From: Lichenicola sp965198655
GTDB taxonomy: Bacteria; Pseudomonadota; Alphaproteobacteria; Acetobacterales; Acetobacteraceae
Length of the DNA: 64,000 nt
Assembly (NCBI GenBank): GCA_965198655.1
Contig: OZ240668.1
Span: 3,596,001 to 3,660,000 of the forward strand
Direction of reading: 5' to 3'
The notes under the pieces were generated by a model. It was not told where the DNA came from. It worked only from the letters and a program-made list of their open reading frames with translations, and searched no databases. Position 1 is the stretch's first letter; every line of letters begins with the position of its first letter. Positions 45,610 through 55,711 of this stretch are shown piece after piece. The position numbers were made by a program, and so were the translations under genes.

Positions 45610-46752
45610 TCAGATATAATGCTCGTTCAGCGGCGCGAAGCCGTTGAAGCCGGTCGAGCAGTAGGTCGAGACGTACGCGCCGGCGGACAGCAGCTCCACC
45701 CGCTCGCCGGAGGCGAGGTCGAGCGGCAGGCGATAGCCGCTCTTCTCGTACAGGATGTCGGCGCCGTCGCAGGTCGGTCCGGCCAGCGCCACCGGCCCGG
45801 TGGCCGCCCCGTCATGCGGGGTGCGTATGCGGTACTTGATCGACTCGCCCTCGGTCTCGGCCAGGCCGCCGAAGCGGCCGATGTCGAGATACACCCAGCG
45901 CATCGGGTCCTGCGTCCCGCCCGGAAGGCCGCGACGGCTGACCAGCACCACCTCCGAGCTGACCACGCCGGCATCGCCGACGATGAAGCGGCCCGGCTCG
46001 ACGATCATCTCCGGCAGCGCGTTGCCGAAATGCCGGGTCATCGCCCGGCCGATCGCGTTGGCGAACTGGTCGATCGGCGGCACGTCGTCGCGGTAGCGGG
46101 TCGGGAACCCGCCGCCCAGGTTGACCATGCGCAGGTCGAGCCCGGCCGAGAGGAGGTCGGTGAACAGCATCGCCGCCCGGCCGATCGCCGCCTCGTAGGC
46201 GGCGGTGTCGGTCTGCTGGCTGCCGACGTGGAACGACAGCCCGTACGGGTCGAGCCCCAGCTCCCGCGCGCGCAGCATGAGCGCGCGCGCGTGCTCGACA
46301 CTTGTGCCGAACTTGCGCGACAGCGGCCAGTCGGCGCCGGCGTTCTCCACCAGCAGCCGGCAATACACACGGGCACCTGGGGCGTGGCGCGCCAGCTTCT
46401 CCAGCTCCTCGTCCGAGTCGAAGGCGAACATGCTGACGCCCGCCTCGTGGGCGCTGGCGATGGCCGTGACCTTCTTGATGGTGTTGCCGAACGAGATCGC
46501 CGACGGGTCGGCGCCGGCCTGGAGGCACAGCCGGATCTCCTCCCAGCTCGCCGCGTCGAAGCAGGAGCCCAGCGACACCAGGCGCTGCAGCACCGGCAGC
46601 GCCGGATTGGCCTTCACCGCGTAGTAGATGCGGGCCAGCGGCAACGCCGCTTCGATCTCGCAATAGCGCAGCTCGACCTGGTCCACGTCCACCACCAGGC
46701 AGGGGGTGGCCGGGCCGTGGTCAGCCAGAAACGAAGCGATCTTGGGAGTCAT
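45610..46752 (-). CDS. Ornithine decarboxylase, group IV (alanine-racemase fold)
   Basis: Makes putrescine from ornithine (possibly cadaverine from lysine). The protein is 380 aa. The PLP-binding Lys47 is in ARIYYAVKANPALP. Further family text: GSCFDAASWEEIRLCL, LSFHVGSQQTDTAAYE, NLGGGFPTRYRDDVPP and the catalytic Cys in GPTCDGADILYEKSGYRLP. Start ATG 46752 has GGAGGA about 8 bp upstream; a longer frame to 47274 is unsupported. It supplies the substrate of SpeE, encoded at the left end of the window. Confidence 0.93.
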   Translation of the reverse strand: MTPKIASFLADHGPATPCLVVDVDQVELRYCEIEAALPLARIYYAVKANPALPVLQRLVSLGSCFDAASWEEIRLCLQAGADPSAISFGNTIKKVTAIASAHEAGVSMFAFDSDEELEKLARHAPGARVYCRLLVENAGADWPLSRKFGTSVEHARALMLRARELGLDPYGLSFHVGSQQTDTAAYEAAIGRAAMLFTDLLSAGLDLRMVNLGGGFPTRYRDDVPPIDQFANAIGRAMTRHFGNALPEMIVEPGRFIVGDAGVVSSEVVLVSRRGLPGGTQDPMRWVYLDIGRFGGLAETEGESIKYRIRTPHDGAATGPVALAGPTCDGADILYEKSGYRLPLDLASGERVELLSAGAYVSTYCSTGFNGFAPLNEHYI

Positions 46753-47095
46753 CGCACCATCCTCCAGTGTCATCCGCCTGTTGGAGGCGACGGACGAGTT
46801 GCGAAACGGTCTAACGGACCGGCGACCAAGACTGGGGCCCGCCCTCGCGGGGGGATCCCGATTGCCAGAACGCTTGACGTCGTTGCGTAACCGCGGAGGG
46901 CCAGTGGCACGTGCGTTGCTGCGTGGGGGGCCATATGCGTCCGCCCTTTCCCGGATGCAACAGGTAATCGCGGGGAGGAGCCGAAAAAGCGCGGGCCGGT
47001 CGGGTCCACCGGTCCGGCAACCCGGTTCGTTCCGCGGGCGTTCATCCGGCTGGCAGCGATCCGGCCGGGGCGGGATCGCGGAACCGGAGCACGGC
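46753..47095. other. Divergent intergenic region
   Basis: About 340 bp between ornithine decarboxylase (minus) and the YihY-like gene (plus). Frames from both sides run through it, but none shows conserved features. It should hold both promoters; I see no clear operator. Confidence 0.4.
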
Positions 47096-48160
47096 ATGGC
47101 AGAGCACGCACGCGGCGTCGGACCGATGGCGGACTCCGAACGCAAGGCGGATGTCCGGCGGAGCGCCATCGCCATGCCGGACCTCGAATCGCAGCAGGCC
47201 AGGGAGCTCGGACGCACCGCCCAGCACCCGGCGCGCATTCCCTGGGCCGGATGGAAGAAGGTGCTGATGCGCACCTTCTCGGAGATGATCTCCGACCGGA
47301 TCGGCCTGGCCGCTGCCGGCTGCGCCTTCTACGCCACGCTGGCGCTGTTCCCGGCGATCAGCACCCTGGTCTCGCTCTACGGCCTGGCCTTCGACCCCGC
47401 CACCGTCGAGCCGCAGCTACGGGTGCTGCGCGACCTGCTGCCGCGGCCGGCCTTCCTGCTGATCTCCGAGCGTGTGCACACCCTGGTGTCGCAGCCGCGC
47501 GGCACGCTCACCATCAGCCTGATCATCAGCACGCTGGTCACGCTGTGGTCCTCGTCGGCCGGCACCAAGTCGATCCTGGCAGCGCTGAACATCGCCTACG
47601 AGGAGAAGGAGACCCGCTCCTTCATCCGGTTCCAGGTGACGGCGCTGACCATGACCCTGTGCGCGATCCTGGGGGCGGCGCTGGCGGTGGCGCTGCTGGT
47701 GTTCCTGCCGGCGGTGCTCGACTTCGTGCCGCGCCATTTCGGCTTCGAGGCGGTGGAGGCCGGCACCCAGACCCTGCTGAAGGTCGGCACCCCGATCCTG
47801 CTGCTGCTGTTCGTCGGGCTGTCGTTCTCGCTGCTGTACCGGTTCGGCCCGTGCCGCCGCAGCGCGTCCTGGCACTGGATCACTCCCGGCTCGCTGGTCG
47901 CGACCGTGCTGTGGCTGCTGGCCTCGACCGGGTTCTCGTTCTATGTCGGCCACGTCGCCAGCTACGATGCCACCTACGGGCCGCTCGGCGCGGTGGTGGG
48001 CATCATGATGTGGTTCTTCGTCACCGCCTACGTGGTGCTGCTCGGCGCCGAGCTGAACGCGGAGCTGGAGCTGCAGACCGCGGTGGACAGCAGCGCCGGC
48101 TCGCCGCGGCCTATCGGCCGGCGTGGTGCGTATGTCGCCGACCACGTGGCGACCGACTGA
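47096..48160 (+). CDS. YihY/virulence factor BrkB family membrane protein
   Basis: A 354-aa inner-membrane protein with about six membrane segments. Typical text: RIGLAAAGCAFYATLALFPA near residues 75-94, LWSSSAGTKSILAALNIAYE in the middle, and WITPGSLVATVLWLLASTGF, YGPLGAVVGIMMWFFVTAYV, LLGAELNAELE near the C-terminus. Function is not established; it was once misnamed ribonuclease BN. ATG 47096 has GGAG 5 bp upstream. The 3' end overlaps the end of the convergent rlpA gene by 50 bp. Confidence 0.9.
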   Translation: MAEHARGVGPMADSERKADVRRSAIAMPDLESQQARELGRTAQHPARIPWAGWKKVLMRTFSEMISDRIGLAAAGCAFYATLALFPAISTLVSLYGLAFDPATVEPQLRVLRDLLPRPAFLLISERVHTLVSQPRGTLTISLIISTLVTLWSSSAGTKSILAALNIAYEEKETRSFIRFQVTALTMTLCAILGAALAVALLVFLPAVLDFVPRHFGFEAVEAGTQTLLKVGTPILLLLFVGLSFSLLYRFGPCRRSASWHWITPGSLVATVLWLLASTGFSFYVGHVASYDATYGPLGAVVGIMMWFFVTAYVVLLGAELNAELELQTAVDSSAGSPRPIGRRGAYVADHVATD

Positions 48161-48860
48161 CCGCCGGCTCGTCGCCAGCCGCCGCGATCGCCTGCGCGCT
48201 GGTGTCGTCGTCGTCGGCCTGGGCGACCTCGACCATGTCCGGCGTCGCTTGTTGCAGGGTGACGCTGGCGGTGCCGCTGCCCAGCATGCCGATCCGTGCG
48301 GCGGCGGCGCGGGACAGGTCGACGATGCGGCCGCCGAACGGCCCACGATCGTTCACCGTCACCACCACCGAGCGTCCGGTGGTTTCTGACGTCACCAGCA
48401 CCCGGGTGCCGAGCGGCAGGGTCGGGTGGGCGCAGGTGAGCCGCATCGGGTCGAAGCGGTCGCCGCTGGAGGTGCGAAGCCCGCCATGGTCGCTTCCGTA
48501 CCAACTGGCGATGCCACGCTCCGACCAAGCCAACGCCGAGCGCCCGGCGGCGGCGACGCCATGCGCCCGGGCCGCCAGGCGAGCCTCCACCGTTCGTGCC
48601 CAGGCAGTGACCGGATGCTCGCGGGCGCCAGCCGCGCCGTCCTGACCGGCCCCGTCCTGCACCTCGAGATGGCTGCGGACCGAGCTGGCCCAACTGGTGC
48701 CGGTGCCGGTGCCGGTGCCGGTGGTGGAAATCGTGTTGGCGGTCGAGACCCCGGTCCCGAAGCCCAGGGTCAGGAAGGCGGCCAGAACCGGCGTGGCGAG
48801 AATGCTGGTAGCCACCCGGGTCGGGCGCTCACCCTGTTGCTGCCGGCTCGTCCGCTGCAC
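48111..48860 (-). CDS. rlpA: RlpA-like septal lytic transglycosylase
   Basis: A 249-aa exported protein with an N-terminal hydrophobic leader, a Gly/Thr-rich stretch, a linker, and the RlpA double-psi beta-barrel domain: RGIASWYGSDHGGLRTSSGD, FDPMRLTCAHPTLPLGTRVL, VVVTVNDRGPFGGRIVDLSR and AAARIGMLGSG. There is no C-terminal SPOR domain and no lipobox Cys; the tail is His/Arg-rich. Members cleave naked glycan strands in division septa. It overlaps the convergent YihY-like gene. Confidence 0.87.
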   Translation of the reverse strand: MQRTSRQQQGERPTRVATSILATPVLAAFLTLGFGTGVSTANTISTTGTGTGTGTSWASSVRSHLEVQDGAGQDGAAGAREHPVTAWARTVEARLAARAHGVAAAGRSALAWSERGIASWYGSDHGGLRTSSGDRFDPMRLTCAHPTLPLGTRVLVTSETTGRSVVVTVNDRGPFGGRIVDLSRAAAARIGMLGSGTASVTLQQATPDMVEVAQADDDDTSAQAIAAAGDEPAVSRSPRGRRHTHHAGR

Positions 48861-49159
48861 GATCGTTCCGTCCTCACTTGTTCACGATCAGTAGAGGCTG
48901 ATCACGTCCTTAAGATCAAGAGCCATTCGGCGTTCGTCTCCAGAATAGAGACCGAACAAGGCGGCTGAACCGTTCTGATCTTGCACCGCAACATCGTAAC
49001 CCGCAGCACAAACCAGGAAGCTTTCGAGAAGAAGAAGCCGTTACTGCTGCATGGCGATAGTATCGTGCGCCGCGACAAGCGGCGGCTTGTCCACCCGGCG
49101 AGGCTCGACCCTGCCCGCACTTGGAGCGCACGGGGCGACATGCTAACGCCCGCATTGAC
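48861..49159. other. Intergenic region before aroQ, with a hairpin
   Basis: About 300 bp between rlpA (minus) and aroQ (plus), with lower GC than its neighbours. It contains a perfect inverted repeat, GACAAGC-GGCG-GCTTGTC at 49074-49091. The repeat might be an operator or a leader hairpin about 68 bp before the aroQ start. No gene is supported. Confidence 0.5.
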
Positions 49160-49615
49160 ATGACGCCGCCGCTCATCGCCGTGCTGAACGGCCCCAACCT
49201 GAACATGCTCGGCCTGCGCGAGCCGGCCATCTACGGCCGGGCGACCCTGGACGACGTCGAGCAGGTCTGCGTGCAGGCGGCGGAACGCCTCGACGTGGCG
49301 ATCGACTTCCGCCAGACCAACGGCGAGGGCGAGCTGATCTCCTGGGTGCAGGAGTGCCGTGGCCGCGCGCGCGGCATCCTCCTCAACGCTGGCGGCTACA
49401 CCCACACCTCCATCGCCCTGATGGACGCGCTCCATGCGGTCAGCCTGCCGGTGGTGGAGGTGCACATCTCCAACATCCATCGACGCGAGGACTTCCGCCG
49501 GCATTCCTTCGTCGGCCAGGCGGCGGTGGGCATGATCTGCGGCTTCGGCGTGCGCGGCTACGCGCTCGGCCTGACGGCGCTGGCCGACATCATCATGGAC
49601 GAGGACGAACGATGA
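49160..49615 (+). CDS. aroQ: 3-dehydroquinate dehydratase, type II
   Basis: Shikimate pathway: dehydrates 3-dehydroquinate. The protein is 151 aa, with LNGPNLNMLGLREPAIYGRA holding the catalytic Tyr, then NGEGELISWVQE, NAGGYTHTSIALMDAL and VEVHISNIHRREDFRRHSF (catalytic His and Arg). Start ATG 49160 fits the family; upstream in-frame codons from 49121 lack support. The stop overlaps the accB start (ATGA). The order aroQ-accB-accC is conserved in many alphaproteobacteria. Confidence 0.96.
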   Translation: MTPPLIAVLNGPNLNMLGLREPAIYGRATLDDVEQVCVQAAERLDVAIDFRQTNGEGELISWVQECRGRARGILLNAGGYTHTSIALMDALHAVSLPVVEVHISNIHRREDFRRHSFVGQAAVGMICGFGVRGYALGLTALADIIMDEDER

Positions 49616-50073
49616 GCCGCCTGCCCGTGGATACCGATGCGATCCGCGCCCTGGCCACCATCCTGGCCGAGACCGGCCTGACCGAGATCGAGGTGGCCGA
49701 GAAGGACAGCCGGATCCGTGTGGTGCGGGCGCCGGCGCAGGTGGTGCAGGCCTACGCGCCGCCCGCCGCCCCCGGTGCCGCGCCGGCCGCCGCGACCGCG
49801 TCCGCCTCCGCCGCCGGCGAGGTCGACTTCGCCCACCATCCGGGCGCCGTCACCAGCCCGATGGTGGGCGTCGCCTACCTGTCGCCGGAGCCGAACGCGC
49901 CGGCCTTCGTGTCGGAAGGCCACGCGGTGAGCGTCGGCCAGACCCTGATGCTGATCGAGGCGATGAAGACCTTCAACCAGATCAAGGCGCCGCGCGCCGG
50001 CACCGTGACGCGGCTGCTGGTCACCTCCGGCTCCCCGGTCGAGTTCGGCGAAGTCCTGGCCGTTATCGAATGA
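49612..50073 (+). CDS. accB: Biotin carboxyl carrier protein of acetyl-CoA carboxylase
   Basis: A 153-aa protein carrying the biotin arm in the first step of fatty-acid synthesis. A helical N-terminal part (AIRALATILAETGLTEIEVA) and an Ala/Pro linker precede the biotinyl domain: GAVTSPMVGVAYLSPEPNAP and the biotinylation motif LIEAMKTFNQI with Lys119. It is translationally coupled to aroQ and followed by accC. Confidence 0.96.
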   Translation: MSRLPVDTDAIRALATILAETGLTEIEVAEKDSRIRVVRAPAQVVQAYAPPAAPGAAPAAATASASAAGEVDFAHHPGAVTSPMVGVAYLSPEPNAPAFVSEGHAVSVGQTLMLIEAMKTFNQIKAPRAGTVTRLLVTSGSPVEFGEVLAVIE

Positions 50074-50154
50074 CGCGCGCCATCGCGCGATGCGTGCGGC
50101 GCTCCTGCGGGCGACCAAGCGCGACGCGCTCCCTGGCTTTCGGGTGACTGCCTG

Positions 50155-51495
<1,341 letters not shown>

Positions 51496-51599
51496 TCCCG
51501 ACCTGGGGGACGTCAGGACGCACAAGCCGTTCGGACGTCGTTGATTGGCTTGAGCTGGAGCGGACACTAACCCCTAAAGAACGACGCGGAACCGGACGG

Positions 51600-53051
51600 C
51601 TAGTCCGCCGCGTCGGCCTGTTCCGCGTTCTCGATGCCGGCCTCCTCCCGGCCCACCATACGGGGCGTGATCCGGTTCCAGGCGTCCAGTGCTGCGATCT
51701 TGTACGCCTCGGCCAGGGTCGGATAGTTGAAGGTGTTGTCCAGGAAGTAGTCCAGCGTGCCGCCCAGGTTCAGCACCGCCTGGCCGATATGCACGAGCTC
51801 GGTGGCGCCCTCGCCGACGATGTGCACGCCCAGCAGCTTTCGCGTCGTGAGCGACACGATCATCTTCAGCAGGCCGCCGGGCAGGCCCATGATGTGGCCG
51901 CGCGAGGTTTCCCCAAACCGCGCCAGGCCGCACTCGTACGGGATGTGCCGCTGCCTGACCTCCTCCTCGCTCATGCCGATGGTGGAGATCTCCGGCACCG
52001 AGTAAATCCCGTAGGGGAAGAACTTCGGCACCCCCGGCAGCGCCTCGCCGAAGGCGTGGCAGGCGGCGACCCGCCCCTGCTCCATCGAGGTCGAGGCCAG
52101 GCTCGGGAAGCCGATCACGTCGCCGGTGGCGTAGATGTGCGGCACCGCGGTCTGGAACGTGGCGGGATCCACCTTGAGCCGGCCGCGATTGTCCACCGCG
52201 AGGCCGCAGCGGTCGAGGTCGAGCGTGTCGGTGGCCCCCACCCTCCCTGCGGTATAGAGCACCATCTCGGCCCGCACCCGGCGGCCGCCCGCCAGCATCA
52301 CCACCGGCTGGCCGTGCTCCATGGCGATCGACTCCACCGCGTCGCCGAGCCGGAACGACACGCCGCGGTCGCGCAACTGATGGATGAACTCTCCCATCAG
52401 CTCGCGGTCGACGAAGTCGAGAAAGGTGTCGCGCGGCTCGATCAGCGTCACCCGCACGTCCAGCGCGCTGAAGATGGTCGCGTATTCCACCCCGATCACC
52501 CCGGCGCCGATCACCGCCAGGCTGTTGGGCAGCTTCTGCAGGGTGATGATGCCGTCGCTGTCCACCACCTTGTCGCCGTCGAACGGCACGTTGTCCGGGC
52601 GGTGCGGCCGGGTGCCGACCGCGATCACGATCCGGCTGCCGCGCAGCAGGTGGGTCTCGCCGGTGTCGGCGGCGACCTCGATCCGGTGCGGGTCCAGGAA
52701 CCGCGCGGTGCCGTGCATGATGTGCACGTGGTTGCGCATGAACTGGTGCTCGAGCCCCTCGACCTCGTGCTCCAGGGTCTTGGTCATGCGCTTGGTGAGG
52801 TCGCCGGCGGCGATGTCCTGCTTGACCCGGTAGGCCAGGCCGTAGAAGCCGCGCTCGCGCCAGCCGGTCAGGTTCAGCACGGTCTCGCGCAGGGTCTTGG
52901 ACGGGATGGTGCCGGTATGCACCGACACCCCGCCCAGACGCGGCATCTTCTCCACCACCAGCACCGAGCGGCCGAGCTTGGCGCCCTGCACCGCCGCCCG
53001 CCGTCCCGACGGGCCGCTGCCGATCACGATCAGGTCGTAGTCCCGGGTCAT
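51600..53051 (-). CDS. sthA: Soluble pyridine nucleotide transhydrogenase
   Basis: A 483-aa FAD protein of the disulfide-reductase fold that equilibrates NADPH with NAD. FAD site YDLIVIGSGPSGRRAAVQGA; the segment GVSVHTGTIPSKTLRE takes the place of the redox motif but lacks both Cys, which separates SthA from lipoamide and mercuric reductases. NAD(P) site LAVIGAGVIGVEYATIFSAL; second FAD site PHIYATGDVIGFPSLASTSM; dimer domain with GEGATELVHIGQAVLNLGGT. It is complete. Confidence 0.93.
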   Translation of the reverse strand: MTRDYDLIVIGSGPSGRRAAVQGAKLGRSVLVVEKMPRLGGVSVHTGTIPSKTLRETVLNLTGWRERGFYGLAYRVKQDIAAGDLTKRMTKTLEHEVEGLEHQFMRNHVHIMHGTARFLDPHRIEVAADTGETHLLRGSRIVIAVGTRPHRPDNVPFDGDKVVDSDGIITLQKLPNSLAVIGAGVIGVEYATIFSALDVRVTLIEPRDTFLDFVDRELMGEFIHQLRDRGVSFRLGDAVESIAMEHGQPVVMLAGGRRVRAEMVLYTAGRVGATDTLDLDRCGLAVDNRGRLKVDPATFQTAVPHIYATGDVIGFPSLASTSMEQGRVAACHAFGEALPGVPKFFPYGIYSVPEISTIGMSEEEVRQRHIPYECGLARFGETSRGHIMGLPGGLLKMIVSLTTRKLLGVHIVGEGATELVHIGQAVLNLGGTLDYFLDNTFNYPTLAEAYKIAALDAWNRITPRMVGREEAGIENAEQADAAD

Positions 53052-53103
53052 GCCGTGCTCCTTGGTGCGGGTGCGCAGGCCCGCGAGTAGAGCGTGAAAG
53101 GCT

Positions 53104-53619
53104 TCAGGATTCGTAAGCGACCAGCGCCGAGACCGGCACGCCCAGCCTGTCGCGGCCGCCCAGCGCCTGGATCTCGATGATCACCGCCGCCGCGACCACC
53201 TCGGCGCCGACCTTGCGCAGCAACTGGATGGCCGCGGACAGGGTGCCGCCGGTGGCGAGCAGGTCGTCCACCACCACCACGCGCTGCCCCGGCCGGATCG
53301 CGTCGGCCTGGATGTGCAGGCTGTCGGTGCCGTATTCGAGCTCGTAGTCGATCGAGACCGTCGGGCCCGGCAGCTTGCCCGGCTTGCGCAGCATCAGGAA
53401 GCCGCAGCCGAGCTTGCTCGCCAGCGGCGCCGCCAGCAGGAACCCGCGCGACTCCACCCCCGCCAGCAGGTCCGGCTGCGCCGGCGCCACCGCCCGGGCC
53501 AGCCGGCCCATCGCCACCTGCCAGGCATCGGCGTTCCGCAGCAGGGTCGAGATGTCGTAGAACAGGATGCCGGGCTTGGGGAAATCCGGGATGCCGCGGA
53601 TGTGCTGCTTCAGGTCCAT
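53104..53619 (-). CDS. apt: Adenine phosphoribosyltransferase
   Basis: Purine salvage: adenine plus PRPP to AMP. The protein is 171 aa. It begins MDLKQHIRGIPDFPKPGILF; the substrate loop is GVESRGFLLAAPLA, and the PRPP motif VVVVDDLLATGGTLSAAI. The start could also be ATG 53634 (five residues longer), which has AAGGGAA directly upstream but too close; I follow the family N-terminus. Besides salvage, it can recover adenine released by methylthioadenosine nucleosidases in the polyamine pathway. Confidence 0.93.
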   Translation of the reverse strand: MDLKQHIRGIPDFPKPGILFYDISTLLRNADAWQVAMGRLARAVAPAQPDLLAGVESRGFLLAAPLASKLGCGFLMLRKPGKLPGPTVSIDYELEYGTDSLHIQADAIRPGQRVVVVDDLLATGGTLSAAIQLLRKVGAEVVAAAVIIEIQALGGRDRLGVPVSALVAYES

Positions 53620-53715
53620 GGCGGTCACGTCCATCTTCCCTTGGAACCCGGCTCGCGCCACGGTTTCTCCATTTTCCGGCCCTGGCTGTACCTGTTTTGC
53701 CGCAACGCGACAAGT

Positions 53716-54438
53716 TCAGGACGGGTCGCTCGCCCGCATCAGCATCAGCCCGACCGTTCCGGAGGCCGCGAACAGCGCCACCGCCAGCAGCACCTGCACG
53801 CCGTGGCCGATGCGGGTGCCGTCGCCGAGCAGGGTGAAGATCACCGTCTGCGGCAGGCTGCCGAGCAGGGTCGCGGCCGCGAACGGCAGCAACGCGATGC
53901 CCAGCACCCCGGCCGCCAGGTTGAGCGCCAGGCTGCTGCCCACCGGAAGCAGCCGGAAGAACAGCACGGTGACGAACGGCCTGGCCGAGACCCGCCGGTC
54001 GAGGCGGGCGAGCCAGCCCTGCGCCCGGCCTTCGAGCCGAGCCCGGGCCCAGTCGCGCCCCGCCAGGCGCGCCCAGCCGAAGCCGAGCAGGCAGCCGCCC
54101 AGCGTCGCCAGCGTCGACAGCAGCGTGCCTTCCGCCAGCCCGTAGGCGATGCCGCCGGCAAAGCACACCGCCTGGCGCGGCAGGCCGAGCGCGCAGATCA
54201 GGCTGCCGGCGAGCAGGAACAGCATCCGCCCGGACACGCCGTCCCGGAGCCTGCCGACCCCGGGCAGAAGGCCGTCCGGATGGCCCGGCAGGTGACGCAG
54301 CAGGAGGCCGGCGGCGAGCAGGCCGAGCAGCAGCAGGGTCGGCCTGAGCAGCCGGCGCAGCGAGCCGGCTTGGGCCTGGGCTTTGGCCTGGGCCGCCGGG
54401 GGATCCGACACGGGAAGGAACATGAGCGCCGGTAGCAT
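53716..54438 (-). CDS. TVP38/TMEM64-family (VTT) membrane protein
   Basis: A protein of about 240 aa with roughly five membrane segments. The VTT pattern is visible: LCALGLPRQAVCFAGGIAYG, LLSTLATLGGCLLGFGWARL, FVTVLFFRLLPVGSSLALNL and AAGVLGIALLPFAAATLLGS. Related proteins are lipid scramblases or handle membrane stress. The start is uncertain between 54483, 54438 and 54423. It diverges from ctaA. Confidence 0.83.
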   Translation of the reverse strand: MLPALMFLPVSDPPAAQAKAQAQAGSLRRLLRPTLLLLGLLAAGLLLRHLPGHPDGLLPGVGRLRDGVSGRMLFLLAGSLICALGLPRQAVCFAGGIAYGLAEGTLLSTLATLGGCLLGFGWARLAGRDWARARLEGRAQGWLARLDRRVSARPFVTVLFFRLLPVGSSLALNLAAGVLGIALLPFAAATLLGSLPQTVIFTLLGDGTRIGHGVQVLLAVALFAASGTVGLMLMRASDPS

Positions 54439-54541
54439 CCTCGTCGTGTCCCGCACAAGCGAGCGGCCGGCACGGCCGCGCACAGGCGTTGCCCGTCGAG
54501 ATCCCTTGCAGGAGGGGCACCCGCCCTCCTAATTCTGGCCC

Positions 54542-55711
54542 ATGCCCTACGACGCGCCCGCTTCCTCCGGCTTCATGCAGCACGGCCTCCGCCTGCCGGC
54601 CCCAGCAGCCGGACGAGCGGAGGAAACGCGCAACCGCAAACGCGTGTCGGCCTGGCTGTTCGCGATCTGCTTCATGCTGCTCGGCATGATCGCGCTGGGC
54701 GGCGCCACACGGCTCACCGGCTCGGGGCTCTCCATCATGGAATGGCGCCCGCTGTCGGGCGTCGTGCCGCCGCTGACCCATGGGCAATGGGAGCACCTGT
54801 TCGCGCTCTACCGGCAGATCCCGCAATACCGGCTCGAGCACCAGGGCTTTGGCCTTTCCGGGTTCCAGCACATCTTCTGGCTGGAATGGATCCACCGCTT
54901 CTGGGGCCGGATGATCGGCGTGGTGCTGATCGTGCCGCTGGTGTTCTTCGCCGCCACCGGCGCGCTGCGCCCGTCCCTGGCCGGGCGGCTGCTGCTGTTC
55001 TTCGTGCTGGGCGGACTGCAGGGGGCGATCGGCTGGTTCATGGTCGCGTCCGGCTTCGATCCCAACAGTGTCGCGGTGGCGCCGGCCAAGCTGGTGTTGC
55101 ACCTGTGCTTCGCCTTCGCGCTCTATGCCGCCATCCTGTGGACCGCGTTCTCCGTGCGCTGGCCGGTGGCTCTGGCGATCGCGCCGACGCCGGGCGCGGT
55201 CTGGACCCGGCGGCTGGCGATCGCCAGTGCCGGCATCCTGTCGGTGACGGTGGTGGCGGGCGGCTTCACCGCCGGAACCCATGCCGGGTTCGCCTATAAC
55301 AGCTTCCCGCTGATGGATGGCCGACTGGTGCCCGCGGGCTACGCCAGCCTGCACCCGTTCTGGCTCAACTGGTTCCAGACCATCCAGGCGGTGCAGTTCG
55401 ACCACCGGCTGCTGGCGACGCTGACGGCGCTGGCGGTCGGCGCCACGCTGCTGACCGGGCTGCGCGCTGGGCTGCCCAAGCCGGCGCACGACGCGCTGAT
55501 GCTGCTGGGCTGGGCGGTGCTGGCGCAGTATGTCCTCGGCGTCACCACCCTGCTGCTGGTGGTGCCGGTCTGGGCCGGCACGCTGCACCAGACCTTTGCC
55601 GCCCTTCTGCTGAGCGTCACCCTGTTCGCCCTGCACCGTCTGCGCGGCGTGGGCCGGGACGAGCGGGGCCGGGACCGCCTCGGCGCCACCGACACGATCG
55701 GAACCCCATGA
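54542..55711 (+). CDS. ctaA: Heme A synthase (COX15/CtaA)
   Basis: Converts heme O to heme A for aa3-type cytochrome oxidases. A 389-aa, eight-helix membrane protein of the alphaproteobacterial COX15 type. Segments with the heme His ligands and signatures are IALGGATRLTGSGLSIMEWR, FWLEWIHRFWGRMIGV, VVAGGFTAGTHAGFAYNSFP, AVQFDHRLLATLTALAVG and AGTLHQTFAALLLSVTLFAL. It starts at ATG 54542. The stop overlaps the tldD start by 4 bp. Presence implies an aerobic chain ending in an aa3 oxidase. Confidence 0.95.
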   Translation: MPYDAPASSGFMQHGLRLPAPAAGRAEETRNRKRVSAWLFAICFMLLGMIALGGATRLTGSGLSIMEWRPLSGVVPPLTHGQWEHLFALYRQIPQYRLEHQGFGLSGFQHIFWLEWIHRFWGRMIGVVLIVPLVFFAATGALRPSLAGRLLLFFVLGGLQGAIGWFMVASGFDPNSVAVAPAKLVLHLCFAFALYAAILWTAFSVRWPVALAIAPTPGAVWTRRLAIASAGILSVTVVAGGFTAGTHAGFAYNSFPLMDGRLVPAGYASLHPFWLNWFQTIQAVQFDHRLLATLTALAVGATLLTGLRAGLPKPAHDALMLLGWAVLAQYVLGVTTLLLVVPVWAGTLHQTFAALLLSVTLFALHRLRGVGRDERGRDRLGATDTIGTP

